Notes: a model not told the origin generated them from the sequence alone. A DNA stretch of 64,000 nt from Citrus sinensis (GCF_022201045.2 NC_068557.1:7068001-7132000), one strand, 5' to 3'. Numbered from the stretch's first letter, positions 48,233 through 59,818 are shown. Made by a program: numbers and translations.

Positions 48233-48803
48233 ATCTCCAGTTATATGCTTATTGCAACTTATATTTTCTTGTATAATTATCCCAAAATCAGCAATTCACA
48301 AAGTGTATATATATAAAAGGTTAGCAAATATCAAACAACAAATTAACATTTTACAATTTGGTAATACAAGCCTTAACAGATACCGTCAACACAGATTAAT
48401 ACTGTCAACTGCAAGCTTCACAAATTTATAATAAGCATAACCAAGATTTGGCAATAATGAAGCAAATTACCTCCACAAATTGATTATGGCAACCAACGAC
48501 GAGTGAAGCCAAGAGAGTGAAGTTGCAACTGCAAGTCAAATTTCAGATGTGCCGTGAGAATGCAATCGACGGAGTGGAGAGAGAGAGAGAGCTGACAGCC
48601 AAATGTAGAGAGACCAACGACGAGAGAGAGAGAGAGAGAACACCGATGAACAAAGCACATAGCAGTCAAATGCGTGAGAAACGCGGCGTTTTGACATGAG
48701 TGTAGTGTGTGTTTGGGTGAGTGTTGTGTGAGGCGAGTGTGTGTGTTGTGCGCTACAGTGAGTTGTTTTATAATTAGCACAAAATGAACCGTTTTGTGCT
48801 AAC
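48233..48803 (-). repeat. Right terminal inverted repeat of the MULE
   Basis: Complementary to the left arm. It contains GA-microsatellite tracts (48577-48640) and 'cctccacaaattg'. It keeps a single ATGAG/CTCAT (48696-48700) where the left arm has the solo LTR. The outer end holds a small palindrome (ttagcacaaaatg...cgttttgtgctaa). Confidence 0.75.
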
Positions 48804-49014
48804 CATGGTCCTAAATGTTGTGAGAATATTGGTGTTGTCAAATGGTTGGTTCAATTGAGCTGAACAAGGCATATATATCAGTTGCCAACTTATTAAATTA
48901 ATCGTTTTGTGCTAATTGTGGTCCTAAATGTTGTGAGAATATCGGTGTTGTCAAATGGTTGGTTCAATTGCGTCGAACAAGGCATATATATCAGTTGCCA
49001 ACTTATTAGATTCA
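48790..49014 (+). repeat. 113-bp tandem duplication at the MULE right edge
   Basis: Two copies (48790-48902 and 48903-49014) both begin 'cgttttgtgctaa' and contain 'ggtcctaaatgttgtgag' and 'ggcatatatatcagttgcc', with only a few differences. Each copy starts with the MULE terminal motif. Confidence 0.85.
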
Positions 49015-49209
49015 CTTCTTAAAGTTCAAAGGATGTAAACAGTTAAAAAGTCAAAGTCATTAGAAGGGAGGCTGCTAAGTGCTAACACAACAAGAATTGC
49101 GAATTCCCCAAAAGATACAACAGCATGCACTAGAGATGGAACTTTAGCTATTGCCGTTGGATTTAACGGTTTATTTAACGTTATCATTGAAAAACTAAAG
49201 ATGAATATC

Positions 49210-49211
<2 letters not shown>

Positions 49212-49249
<38 letters not shown>
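49212..49249. repeat. (AT)n microsatellite
   Basis: Uninterrupted AT dinucleotide run in the region upstream of the glucosidase II beta-like gene. Confidence 0.95.
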
Positions 49250-49250
<1 letters not shown>

Positions 49251-49460
49251 TGTTTTTAATTGAAAAAAATAATTAATTTTTAAAAACTAGAGCAAATCGA
49301 ATTTCTGAAAAATTCACGGGAAATATGATTGTGGATATAAGAAAAAGAAAAAAGGAAGAGAAAGAAAAAGGCTGGGGCAATTGACTCTCGAGTCAAAGTG
49401 GAAATTGGAGTAAACGTGGCTGTGGCCTGAGGGCATGGTATCTGATGAAACCAAAGAGAG

Positions 49461-51231
49461 ATGATGATGGAGTTGTTAAGAAATTTGATACCTCTAATTT
49501 CCCTTTGTTTCCTTGTGGTCTTTGTTCAGTGTAAATCTTCTCTCCGTGGCGTTCACCCACTTGGTAACTAATCCTGTGCTGTCTCAAAATCTTCTCTTAA
49601 TTAATATTTTTCAATGTTTTGCATTTAAAAAATAAAATTTCTTGTGTCTTTTTGTAGATGAGAAGTATTTCTCGAAAGAGGTTATCAAATGCAAAGATGG
49701 ATCCAAATCTTTCACAAGAGACCGCCTTAACGACAATTTCTGCGATTGCATTGATGGAACCGATGAGCCCGGTATCATTTCTTTATTCAGTTGTAATTTG
49801 TCATTAATAAATTTATATAATGATTAGTTATTAGTTCATAATTAATGAGTCAAGTGACTAATTTATTTATCTGCTCACTAGAACTTGTACCCGGAAAAAG
49901 AAAAGGGAGTTATTTTGATGAAATATTGGTTGAAGGTGACCTTGTTTATGGAAAAAGATTATAATGAATATCTGTTGGTTGTCAAAGTCTCGCAGATTTT
50001 GTTTGCAGTTATCTTGATTCTAAGCTGCAGAATGTTATTGCTCAAGTTACTCTTGGCTTCTTAAGTAAAATAACAAATTGGTCTTTAATTTCAAGTTGTG
50101 TTTTCCTTTCAAGGCATTCCATGTTGTTAATGTCTTGTTTATTGACTAGGCTTTCTTTTTGTATTCTGCAGGAACTTCTGCTTGTCCAGCAGGCAAATTT
50201 TACTGTGGGAATGTTGGAAGTACACCTCAATTCATTTTCTCTTCTCGCGTCAATGATCGTATATGTGGTAAATATTAGTTGTAATATACTTTTCCTCAAT
50301 TGCAATAGCATTGTTAATTATTTCTGCCAATGGAAATCATGTTTCTATCATGTAGCTGGCAAGTTCTGAGAAATATGCCTCTTGTCTTGATTAATTACTG
50401 ACCATAGATCTTTTAATGAGATTCATGGTGGTCAATGTTTTCTTCTGAATTGCCTGTTAAAATGTTCTGAAATGGACCTTTGAAATAGATTGCATGTTTT
50501 ATGACATCACGATCATAGTTTTTGCGGTTCAATAAAGGCCAATTTGGCCTGAATACTAAATTGCCAATGACATTTCATCTTGCAGTGCAATGGTCACTTT
50601 TCTCTGGTCTAGCCTCATTGTAAGTTTCAGGTTTCCATATATTACAAAATGACTTCTTGTCATTATTGTTATTGAGTTACGAAATGGGTCTAACCTATTA
50701 TGCTAATGCCATCACAAAATCCACGGTATTAAACCTGATTTATTTATACCGGCTTAAAAACCTATTTTAACTAAAATTATCGGTCAATTGTTTTTTGGAT
50801 CATGAAATAAGTATATTATTGTCTTCCACCTGAAAATCATGTATGCTGATATCATCATTTTTGTAGACTGTTGTGATGGAAGTGACGAGTATGATAGCAG
50901 TATCAAGTGTCCCAACACTTGTGTCATGGGAGGGAATATTGAGTACAAGGCTCAGAGTTACATATCTACAATCAATGATGCTGGCTCTATTGATGCAAGA
51001 GGAGCCAAAATTCCAGTCAACAAGGAGGACTTGATTGAGAGGCTTGGTGTTTTGTTTGTCCATAACCGTTATGCCCCGGTGAAGTTGAAAAGTTTACGAG
51101 ACTTAAGTTTTAGCTTGGTGTTTGCAGATGTGAAGATGGTAGTAATTCTGCAGTCGTTCGTTATTATCTTTTTGGTGTTTTTATGGATAATGCATCACAG
51201 TGTCAGATCTAAAAGAAGACATTCCCGTTGA
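49461..51231 (+). CDS. Short glucosidase II beta-subunit-like ER protein with C-terminal membrane segment
   Basis: Exons 49461-49563, 50172-50267 and 50867-51231, plus exon 2 at 49658-49771, joined by phase-1 GT-AG introns, give 225 aa. The N-terminus ([24 protein letters not shown]) is a signal peptide. Then come the Cys-rich LDLa-like repeats of the glucosidase II beta N-terminal domain: [23 protein letters not shown] and [14 protein letters not shown], with acidic calcium-binding signatures. The full-length beta subunit (PSL4 type, ~650 aa) has a long middle and an MRH lectin domain; both are absent. Instead it ends in a hydrophobic helix ([18 protein letters not shown]) and a basic tail RSKRRHSR, as in the short Arabidopsis At2g42390-type proteins. 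An in-frame 81-nt segment (51047-51127) has GT...AG ends and could be removed, giving 198 aa. Role: probably ER glycoprotein quality control; the partner is unknown. Confidence 0.8.
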
Positions 51232-51539
51232 AGGAATCCTCTCCCAGCAGTTCACTATTTGGGTTTTTGGTAAGTAGTTGAAATATGCTTTCACCAATTT
51301 TAATTTTTTTTAATTACCTGAATGGTGAGAATGAATGCTGCTGTCATGATTGTCCTTTAATTTTTAAGAAAATACTTTGCATGCTTCCAGGTACTTATAA
51401 CATTCTATCCGTTGATTTCATTGCAGGTTTCTACTGTTATATGTTGAGTATGCTTTTTTGATACACAATACTCTGATTTCCCAAAACCAGCCAGCGGCCA
51501 GATTCTGACTTAATTTGGGGTTTGATTGCCTCTATTTTA

Positions 51540-52530
51540 CAAGTAGTTGAAGTTCAAATTTCTTGTCAGTCTAGGAAAATTGTACATAAAACCATGAAGA
51601 GCATAGACAATGTTATAAGTAAGCTCAGTTGTGTTCTTAGTCCTAATAGATTGATCTAATTTGCATAGACTTGTACTTGAACCATTTGTACTGTATTTGT
51701 TTATCAAAAGATAGATTATTTCTTTCTTTTCTGAGTTTTTATTGCTCTCAAGTCTCAACTAAATTTCCCATAAGTATTCTGCTTAAACACTTTTGTTGGT
51801 TTTTAACTGTCGTTTTTCATTTTCTCTCAATTTTGTACGGGTTTACAGATATTATAAATAAGAAAAAGATCTTGATCTCGGGTAAATAATTATATATAAT
51901 TTTTATTCATTAAAAGAACATTTTAAAAATCAAGTAATGCAGATAAAAACAAGAAGCCACTCCCGAGTTAACTGCGCTAGTCCTCGAAATGACAACACCA
52001 TTTGTACTAACTGGGCTATCAATTCGAGCCCATGACTTGAACATGAGCCCTCGTGTCCCATTGGTCTTCGCGCAATAAAATTGTGTTATTCAAACCTCGT
52101 TTGATTGGAAATCGGGGGCTGATCTCTAGACGTACGTGTTGTACACCAGCTGTTCGTCGATATTTCTCTGTGAGCTTCGGTTCCCTATTTGTGTTTGTAA
52201 CTAGCTAGTGAGTTTCGTCGATCTTTCAAAAAAAAAACTAGCTAGTGTACTGCTTTATAGTTTGCTGGCAAAGTGAAAATGATTTCCTGAAAGAGGAACT
52301 GCGTGTTGAATTCTTGTTGCTGCTCACAGATTAAATTAAATGACAAAGTACTTGTTTCTAATTGTGTTATCAATCTTTATGCTGTCAATGGCCATATTTT
52401 GGTTTAATGTTTTCACATTCATCTAAAATAACATAACGTCCTGGTTATTATATGATGACTATCTGCAGGTTCTTAATTGTGATAGTCATGTTGCCACTGT
52501 AATGTATATATACATGTCTTTAGAAAAAAG
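51540..52530. other. Intergenic between the GII beta-like and PPR genes
   Basis: Probable 3' UTR end of the preceding gene, then AT-rich DNA. The last few hundred bases may be PPR-gene leader, possibly with a 5' UTR intron. No other gene was recognised. Confidence 0.45.
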
Positions 52531-52532
52531 CA

Positions 52533-53564
52533 ATGATGATCGGAGCAATAAAGAGTTGCAGATCTCTTGTTAATTTCCGTCCATGTCTACTCCAATTTTC
52601 TTCATTGCGTTCAATGTCTTCATTGAGAACACTTGAAGAAACTGTCAGGGCTGCAGTTGATGCCAAAGACTACCAACAAATTCCTGAGCTTCTAGGCTCT
52701 TTTGAAGAAGCTTGTCAGAACCCAAATCCCTTCTCATTCCTGTCCAACTTCCCTCAGAATCACAGAATAAAAGTCATTGATGAAATGTTGGATTCTTTTA
52801 TCCCTCTCAGACCCCGTTCTCGCCCCAAGATTGCCTATGATTACCTCCTATTGTACACCCTCCAAAGTCTGCATCCCCTCCCTCTTGCTCTTGCCATCCT
52901 CCAACGAACTCTTCGTTCTGGCTGTGTTCCGGTCCCTCAAATACGCCTCCTTCTCTCTTCTGCATGGCTAGAGCGAATGTGTCAATCTCAGTCCGTTGCT
53001 GATATTCTGTTGGAGATGAAGTCCATTGGGTATCATCCTGACTGTGGTACATGCAATTACCTTGTATCGTCTCTCTGTGCCATTGATCAGTTGGTGGAAG
53101 CAGCTAAAGTCTTGAAAGGCATGAGTAGTGCGGAATGTGTTCCTGATTTGGAGAGTTACAGGATTGTGATTGGTGCAATGAGCACAGCGAGGAAAACTAA
53201 TGATGCTGTAGAGATGATGAAGGAAATGGTGCTTAACATGGGATTGATGCCAAGGCAAGGAATGGTGATAAAAGTGGCAGCAGCATTGCGGGCAAACAGA
53301 GAGATGTGGAAAGCAGTTGAAATGATCGAGTTCCTGGAGAGGAAGGGTTGTCCTATTGGGTTTCAGGGCTATGAGGTTGTGGTTGAGGGTTGCTTGGAGT
53401 GCCGTGAATATATTTTGGCAGGAAAGACAGTAATGGGGATGACAGAGAGAGGTTTTATACCATATATTAAAGTCAGGCAAAAGGTGGTTGAGGGGCTGGC
53501 TGGTGTTGGTGAATGGAAGCTTGCTAGTGTTGTGAGGCAAAGATTCGCAGAACTGAAGTCTTAG
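52533..53564 (+). CDS. Pentatricopeptide repeat protein, At1g06270 type
   Basis: Single intact exon of 343 aa, the same length I recall for Arabidopsis At1g06270. PPR proteins bind organellar RNA. The N-terminus (MMIGAIKSCRSLVNFRPCLLQFSSLRSMSS) is Arg/Ser-rich without acidic residues, as in a mitochondrial presequence. Degenerate P-type repeats can be seen, for example from PDCGTCNYLVSSLCAIDQLVEAAKVLKGM and PDLESYRIVIGAMSTARKTNDAVEMMKEM, then RQGMVIKVAAALRANREMWKAVEMIEFL and FQGYEVVVEGCLECREYILAGKTVMGM. There is no E or DYW editing extension. The antisense ORF over it is a shadow. Confidence 0.9.
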   Translation: MMIGAIKSCRSLVNFRPCLLQFSSLRSMSSLRTLEETVRAAVDAKDYQQIPELLGSFEEACQNPNPFSFLSNFPQNHRIKVIDEMLDSFIPLRPRSRPKIAYDYLLLYTLQSLHPLPLALAILQRTLRSGCVPVPQIRLLLSSAWLERMCQSQSVADILLEMKSIGYHPDCGTCNYLVSSLCAIDQLVEAAKVLKGMSSAECVPDLESYRIVIGAMSTARKTNDAVEMMKEMVLNMGLMPRQGMVIKVAAALRANREMWKAVEMIEFLERKGCPIGFQGYEVVVEGCLECREYILAGKTVMGMTERGFIPYIKVRQKVVEGLAGVGEWKLASVVRQRFAELKS

Positions 53565-55030
53565 ATCTGTTCATCTTTTCTCAATGTGTATGATAAAGAG
53601 TTCTTGATGTATGAGGGAATGATTACTTATCACTAAAGCTTTTCTGGCACTGAATTGTGGGTTGTATTAGCTACATACTAGTCTGCTTTTAATTGATGCA
53701 TGATCCAGGGCACTCATTTCTTCATGCAATGCAAATGTGGAGATGGTGTTGGAGCTGAAAACCCCTCCAGGTTTGCTGTGATTAGTGATAGCTAAACTGG
53801 TGTTTCTGGTTGAAGTTATTAAAACTACGGGGAGAAAAAGATCCCAGTTGATACAATCTCAGGGAATATGATCTATAATCTTGGTGAAATACAACGAATG
53901 TAAAGGCCTCTTTGTAGTTCCAGTTGTGCTCTTCTCACATTTTCTGCCAATGAAGTGATGCGACACTTACGTATGGTTACCCAGTTTGTTGATAAACCAC
54001 AAATAATTCCAATTGATTTACTATGTTTTTATTCATTTTCTCCTTTCTGCTTTTACTTTCCTATAAAGTTGCTACATTCTGGAATAATTTATTTTATTCT
54101 TGTTGACAATTGTACTGATCTTGGATTTTCTATTAACAAATAGTTGAATTGTGATTGGTAGAGCTGAATATTCATGTGGATTTTCAGCTGTACAAGAAGT
54201 CTATCATTATTTATTTGTTTTAAGTTTACAGCAAGAATGCAATTCAATTAGACCAATTCAATTAGACCACAAGTTAACTACTCATCAATTTATGGAATTG
54301 TTTCAGGGAAAATAACGACTTCGCGCATTCTATGAAGGGCTACTGACATGAAATTTCAATCTGAAAGTCAACAATAACAGTATGTACTCATGTTTACTGC
54401 AGTTAAGGGGATCCCTTGCTCTGGCATCCTTCAGTATTTGCCTGTGATTTATATCATATTACTGTCTATTTATCTTTCTGATCTTTTGTGGCTAAAAGCT
54501 TGCCTTACTCAATCCATTGTTCTTTATCACCAGCTTCTAAAATTATGAACTTGTTCGCATTGAGCTTCTTTGATGGACTGCTTCTCTATTGTATATTAGT
54601 TAGTGTGAAGTTTAATTTGTGTTAGAGAAAATTCTTTCTATTACCTGCATATTCTACATTTCTGATGCTGAATTCTAAAACTATTCTGAATAAATGCATC
54701 CATGTTGACAACAGGGGCAAATCATGTTGATCTTATGGAATATATATCATGATTATCTTTTCAAAGTCAATTTTTTTTATGGATACATAAATAATTTATT
54801 AGCAACTAATAATCAGCACTGCCTTCAACCATTGTTCTTCGGTAATCTATGTATTCTATAATTAATTTTGTATGTTTGTGCCTTGTGTTTTGCTAGTCTG
54901 CCAAATACAAATCTTATGATGTATTAAACTTCTCAAATGGATTTTTTTTTGTACTTAATCTATGTGTATTTAGTGTCTTAATAAAGTTTATTGTGCTGAT
55001 GTCTTCACTTCCCCATGCCAGAAAACTTCA
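53565..55030. other. Intergenic, nothing recognised
   Basis: PPR 3' UTR and AT-rich DNA. The right end would hold the 3' UTR of the minus-strand protease. Confidence 0.45.
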
Positions 55031-56537
55031 TCAACGCTTGACAGGATAACTGGCCTGCATGAGAATGCCACAAATACCTATGTTACTAGAAGGGCTATTA
55101 CGTGCCAACCTTATATAGCCAGCTTCACCCCAGCTAGTCCCCCATGAATTCTTCACAAGCCAGTACTTTTCACCATGATCTTCTCCATAGCCAACTACCG
55201 TGACACCATGGTTGAGCTGGTGTCCGCAATATTCATCAAAGACACCATGGGAATATAGTTGAAATGCATATCCTCCAGCATCAATTGCAACAGACACTGG
55301 TTGGAGTGAAACTTTAGCTTGTAGGTTGTTCTCACTGGCAGGTATTGCTTCATACCCAGTTATGGTCACTGCATGATGTTTAGTTTTATCTGTCTGACAG
55401 CGATCATTTTTGCCTCTGTAAGGATAATCATCCTCTGTGGTGACTCCACCAATCTTTGTGATGAATTCAAATGCTTTCTCCATGTATCCACCATTGCAGC
55501 CTTGGTTTTCGCTGTTAACATCACAGTCCACCAATTCCTGCTCTGACAGAGATACCAATTTTCCTGTTTTTAATTTGTTGATGCCTTCCACAGCTGCCAC
55601 TGCAGAGAACGCCCAACAACTTCCTGCATCAAAAGGTAAGATGTCATCTACTACTACCTTTGACATTTCTCTGTCACAGTTCAATTTCAAACAGAAAACA
55701 GTCTTCCCATATAACTGCTTTTATTTGATTTAGATAATATTGAATAACCTCTATTGAAATTGATATTCAGGCATTATGTTGGTCACAGAGGGTGTTTAAG
55801 GCATATTATTCATGGTAAAATAACTTCTATTGTTTTTAGAAACTCTGCCGGGTGACTAGATTTGGGCCCTTTTTTAAAAATGCCTTCTGTTTCTCCTTTT
55901 GGGAGTGTAATTTCAGTTCAAAGACTGGATCATCAAGAAGCAGGTGGTTGACAATGGAGGTTTGAATTTATTTGAATGAAATCGAATTGAAGAAATAATG
56001 AAATAGCCAGTCCTGTAATATAATACAAAAAATGAAGTCAGTGTTTATCCCTATCTTCTAACGTGCATTGAAAACATCCCAATTTCTTGTAAGTAAATAT
56101 TACATACCACATTGGCCTTGATCTTTGACTGGAGTTACAGCACCTTCCTTTCTCCAATCTACGCTAGCTGGCAAACCCAAATATTGTACGCTTGGCCAAC
56201 TTGGTTCGTTGTACGGTTTATTATATCCCAAGTAGGTAGAAATGAACTCTTCATTTGACAGGTCTGCAAATTTATTGTCTGTTAGCTTGAATGATAGGTT
56301 TTGAGAATTGATGTAGTCAATGTACTGAACATTGGACGAGTAGATTCCAAATCGCCGTTGCCATTCATCTTCACTCCCATACTCTCGGCTATATTGTTTT
56401 AGCCAGTTTTCGAACCTCTCCTCCATGGATTGTGGGTCGTACTTTTGTGGATAGCCCTCTGACCATGCCCCTGCAGGTATCCCGAGAACCCACAAAAGAA
56501 AAAGAGATAGCACAGCATTTCTCAACATCATGCGCAT
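55031..56537 (-). CDS. Papain-type (C1A) cysteine protease, SAG12/zingipain-like
   Basis: Secreted or vacuolar endopeptidase precursor, 340 aa. Exons 56108-56537 and 55031-55623, GT-AG intron of 484 bp splitting the Gly before the catalytic Cys. Start: ATG 56537 ([19 protein letters not shown]), a clear signal peptide; the frame extends 36 codons upstream without matching the family. Order: signal peptide 1-24, I29 inhibitor prodomain ([10 protein letters not shown]...[16 protein letters not shown], about 40-105), mature start near LPASVDWR, oxyanion Gln and catalytic Cys in QGQCGSCWAFS, GCNGGYM, catalytic His in [11 protein letters not shown], Asn in NSWGTSWG. Cysteines for disulphides are present. 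No C-terminal granulin domain or KDEL. The individual subfamily member is unresolved. Confidence 0.93.
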
Positions 56538-57330
56538 ATCTATTGCTATCTTGAGATGTAGATTAGTATAGATAGCAATGAAAAGCCTATGTTGCATTTT
56601 TTTATAAATTAAAGAAGCGGCATGCATGGTATGGTATGAGGTCATTGTTTGGATTGGTCATGCAATGTGGCTCATCAATAATGTTTGTTCATACTTTACA
56701 CAGGGTTTTTCGGTTGTGATTTCTCTAGTTTTCTTCACGTCATTTCGCATCTTTTTTTGCTGGAGTTTCACTACGGAAGCTCTCTTTTGTTTTGATTACT
56801 GCATTATGCCAACCAAAAGTTATGAAGTAACAGTTTGGTTGCATGTGGGTGTGGTAAGTGTAGACAGCTCATTGTGATTTCTGAAGCTTCAGCAGTGCAG
56901 CTACTGTACCTGGAGGCTGGAGCTTGCAAGGCAAAGGGTTCATTTAAAAATCCATGAAATTGGAAATCCCATTACGGAAATAGCAATATCTTGAAAAAAA
57001 ATTGGGTTATACTGGCCGTTATTAGTTTGTGATAATTTCGTTTTTTTAGTTCCTTTTGACATTGCGCAATTTATGAGGATTCCTTAATAGTTGCCGTAAC
57101 AATTTGTCGGCTGTATCAATAGTCTGTTAATTTAATTAATCATTTCAACTTTTAATAAATTAGTATAAAAGTTATCATTTTATTAAAAATTGAGCAGGAC
57201 ATGTTCTGCACGGCGGCAGGATTGTTTGATCTAAGAAGAATTGAATCGATTTATTTATGTAAACGCGTTAATACAGGTTTGTACTACACGGCATCGCTAA
57301 CGTACTTAAATATGAATCTATGTAAATAAA
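56538..57330. other. Protease upstream region and intergenic DNA
   Basis: The part next to 56538 would be the promoter/5' UTR of the minus-strand protease. No specific motif is claimed. Confidence 0.4.
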
Positions 57331-57339
57331 ATATAAGAT

Positions 57340-58135
57340 ATGTAAAAATAATATAAAATTTGTAAATCAATATTAAGTATAAAATAAAATATAAATTATG
57401 TAAATGAAATATAAAATTTATAAATAAAAGGTAAAATAAATGAATTAACATGGAAATGATAAATTGGTGTATTATTAGTAAACAAAATAAAAATTTTCAA
57501 ATGTAACATAAAACTTCTAAATCAGCATTAAGTGTAAAATATAATATAAATTATGTGAATAAAACATAATATTTTGTAAATGGAGGGTAAAACAAATAAA
57601 TTAATATAGGAATGGTAAATTAGTGTATTATTGATAACTAAAATAAAAACTTACAAATGTAACATAAAATTTATAAATCAACGTTAAGAGTAAAATACAA
57701 CATAAATTGCGTAAATAGAACATAAGACTTGCAAATGGGAGGTAGAAAAAGTCAATTAACTAGTAAATTAGTTTATTATTTGTAATCAAACCAAAAGCTT
57801 ACAAGTATAACATCAAACTTGTAAATCAACATTAAGAGTAAAATGAAGTATAAATTGTTTAAATGGAACTAAGATTAGTAAATGGAAAGTAAAATAAGTA
57901 AATTAACAAAAGTAAATTGGCGTATTATTGGTGAACAAAATAAAAACTTATAGATATAATACAAATTTTAGTAATGAACATTAAGTATAAAATAAAACAT
58001 AAATTATGTAAATGGAATATAAGGCTTGTAAGTAAAAGATAAAACAGGTAAATTAACATAAGAGTGGTAAATTAGTGTATTAATAATAAATAAAACAAAA
58101 ACTTATAAATTTAACATAAAATTTGAAATATTATT
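57340..58135. repeat. Degenerate tandem repeat, about five copies of 145-156 bp
   Basis: The landmark 'aaatcaacattaag' and variants recur near 57363, 57519, 57675, 57826 and 57969. Each is followed in order by 'aaattatgtaaat', 'ggtaaaataa', 'ggtaaattagtgtattatt' and 'aaaaacttataaatgtaacat'. Copies differ by many substitutions and small indels. AT-rich, with no coding capacity. Confidence 0.8.
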
Positions 58136-58585
58136 TTATAATAAAATTCTCCTAATCTAAATAAGGAAAATAAAATAAACGACGTGTAAATCCAATATCT
58201 TAAAAAGAAAAAAGAATAAAATTCCTAAAAGTAACAAGTAAAATATGAAAGTAACTAAAAACTAAAAAAATAACTATGAAAGAAGTAGAATTTATGGCTC
58301 GACTGTAGGGTAGAATGGTGCAAACAATTCTAGGTTTGGTTCACTTCATCGCAAGTTTCGAAACAATATATTATACGCCCAAAATGTATAATTGTAACCA
58401 AAGTTATAATTTTCAGAAGGTGTTGTGCTCATTCCATACAACTATTCTACATCATATCGTGTATGGTAAACAATATTATGGCAGAAACTTAAAAAAAAAA
58501 AATTATGAATGTCATAGAATGAATATAGGATTTAAGGTTAAACTAATTTAATAAAACATATTCCCAATTTTTTTGTTTTCAATTG
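58136..58585. other. Intergenic, nothing recognised
   Basis: AT-rich DNA with one chance ORF of 78 codons lacking any recognisable motif. Confidence 0.45.
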
Positions 58586-58589
58586 ATGA

Positions 58590-58880
58590 GTGACTTTCTT
58601 CATTGTTCAAACCCCCACAAGCGCAATGTGGGGGTATTTCCTTCCTTAATTATATTATATAATTGAGTGAAAGTAGTTTTCTCTCTTATCTATGAGTGAG
58701 TGGAGTAGATATCCCTCGAATATTAGTGAGGGTTAAAATTTAGGCAAAGTTTCATAAGCATTGATGTAAATTGATCCCAGTAATAGTCTGATGTGTAAAT
58801 ATCAGTTATAATCTCATGTAATATGAATTGTAGTTTAAGCAATAATTTCATGTAATAAAAAAAATAAATAAATAAACTAT
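58590..58880 (+). mobile_element. SINE-family copy 2 (5'-truncated)
   Basis: Shares 'cccccacaagcg...tgtgggggt', 'gtgagtggagtaga', 'gtgagggtt' and the A-rich end with 62795-63110. The A-box part is missing. It ends in aaaaaaaataaataaat. Confidence 0.5.
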
Positions 58881-59187
58881 TAAATGATTTACAAGTTTTA
58901 TGTTATTTTTACAAATATTTTATTTTGTTTAAAATTTTAAAACAATAATTTATCATTGTTATATTAATTTACTTATTTTATATTTTATTTATTAATTTTA
59001 TATGTAATTTATAAAATTTATATTTACAACCGCATTGATGCCGTAATTTTAATCAAGCATCATAAAATATTCGTATGATTGATTGATTGAACATTACAAT
59101 CAATTTTGAGTTGTCGCATTAATTTGCACATTGCTTGAAACTAAATGAAAACTTAATTATCTAGATTAATACAATGCATGTACAAAG

Positions 59188-59715
59188 TAAGGATGACAAT
59201 TTGTCGGGTCGGGCTCGAGCTCCGCCAAGCCTGAGCCCTACCCGATCATAGAAATAAAAGGTTTGGCCCCAAAAAAAGTCCGAACATTCAAATTCCGTGT
59301 TGGGTTGGGCTAGACTAGATTCAGGTCAGGGTCGGTCCAGGCTTTTTTTCAAGCCTGAATTTCATAATATTTAAGATTAATTTAAGTAATTTAAAATTAA
59401 AAAAATGGACATAACCTTCCTTATATATTAAAATTTAACATAAACATCGAAATTACTTAAGGTCTCAACCATTTAATTGTATATATAATAAAATAAATAT
59501 AATAAAAATTATGTCTTATAAATTTATACTAGTAAAATCATATTTTTTTATTTTTAATTTTGAACTTCGGGCCGGCCCGACCCTGACCCGAATTTTAATC
59601 AGGCCCTCATATTTAGGCTCGAGTCCGACCCGGAATCCTTAAATTCGGGTCAAAGTCCGAAAAATTCGAGTCGGGTCAATCAAGCCAAATTTCAGGTCGA
59701 GTTTTTTTGCCATGC
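59188..59715. mobile_element. hAT-like non-autonomous element with gggtcgggct repeats
   Basis: Starts 'aaggatgacaatttgtcggg' and ends 'gtttttttgccatgc'. Internal repeated cgggtc/gacccg words in both orientations flank an AT-rich core, the same design as 25707-26141. No clear target duplication. Confidence 0.4.
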
Positions 59716-59818
59716 ATATGTACAAGTTTTATATAACCAAGACAAAGGATCTATTGAGCATATCTACAAAATTTTAGCCCACTGGAGATAAGAATGACTT
59801 ACAAAGATTCTCTACTAC

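Larger units (their letters stand above)
29639..48803 (-). mobile_element. Decayed Mutator-like element (MULE) with long inverted ends, host of nested insertions
   Basis: Both ends read 'gttagcacaaaacg' inward, followed by closely similar DNA for roughly 570-600 bp (with 'gcgcacaac', ctctctct tracts and 'ttgtggaggtaattt' in the same order). The matching arms are 29639-31560 (minus the solo LTR) and 48233-48803. Between them lie a FAR1-type transposase remnant and a GRF-like remnant. Removing the solo LTR and the retrotransposon leaves about 5.3 kb, a normal MULE size. I could not find a matching 9-bp target duplication (left flank aacactaca, right catggtcct). A 113-bp tandem duplication at the right end may have disturbed it. 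Confidence 0.75.

Noticed and set aside
52968..53540. 190-codon ORF antisense to the PPR gene
   Set aside because: It lies fully opposite a recognised gene and is His/Cys/Ser-rich by mirror of its codons; a shadow.
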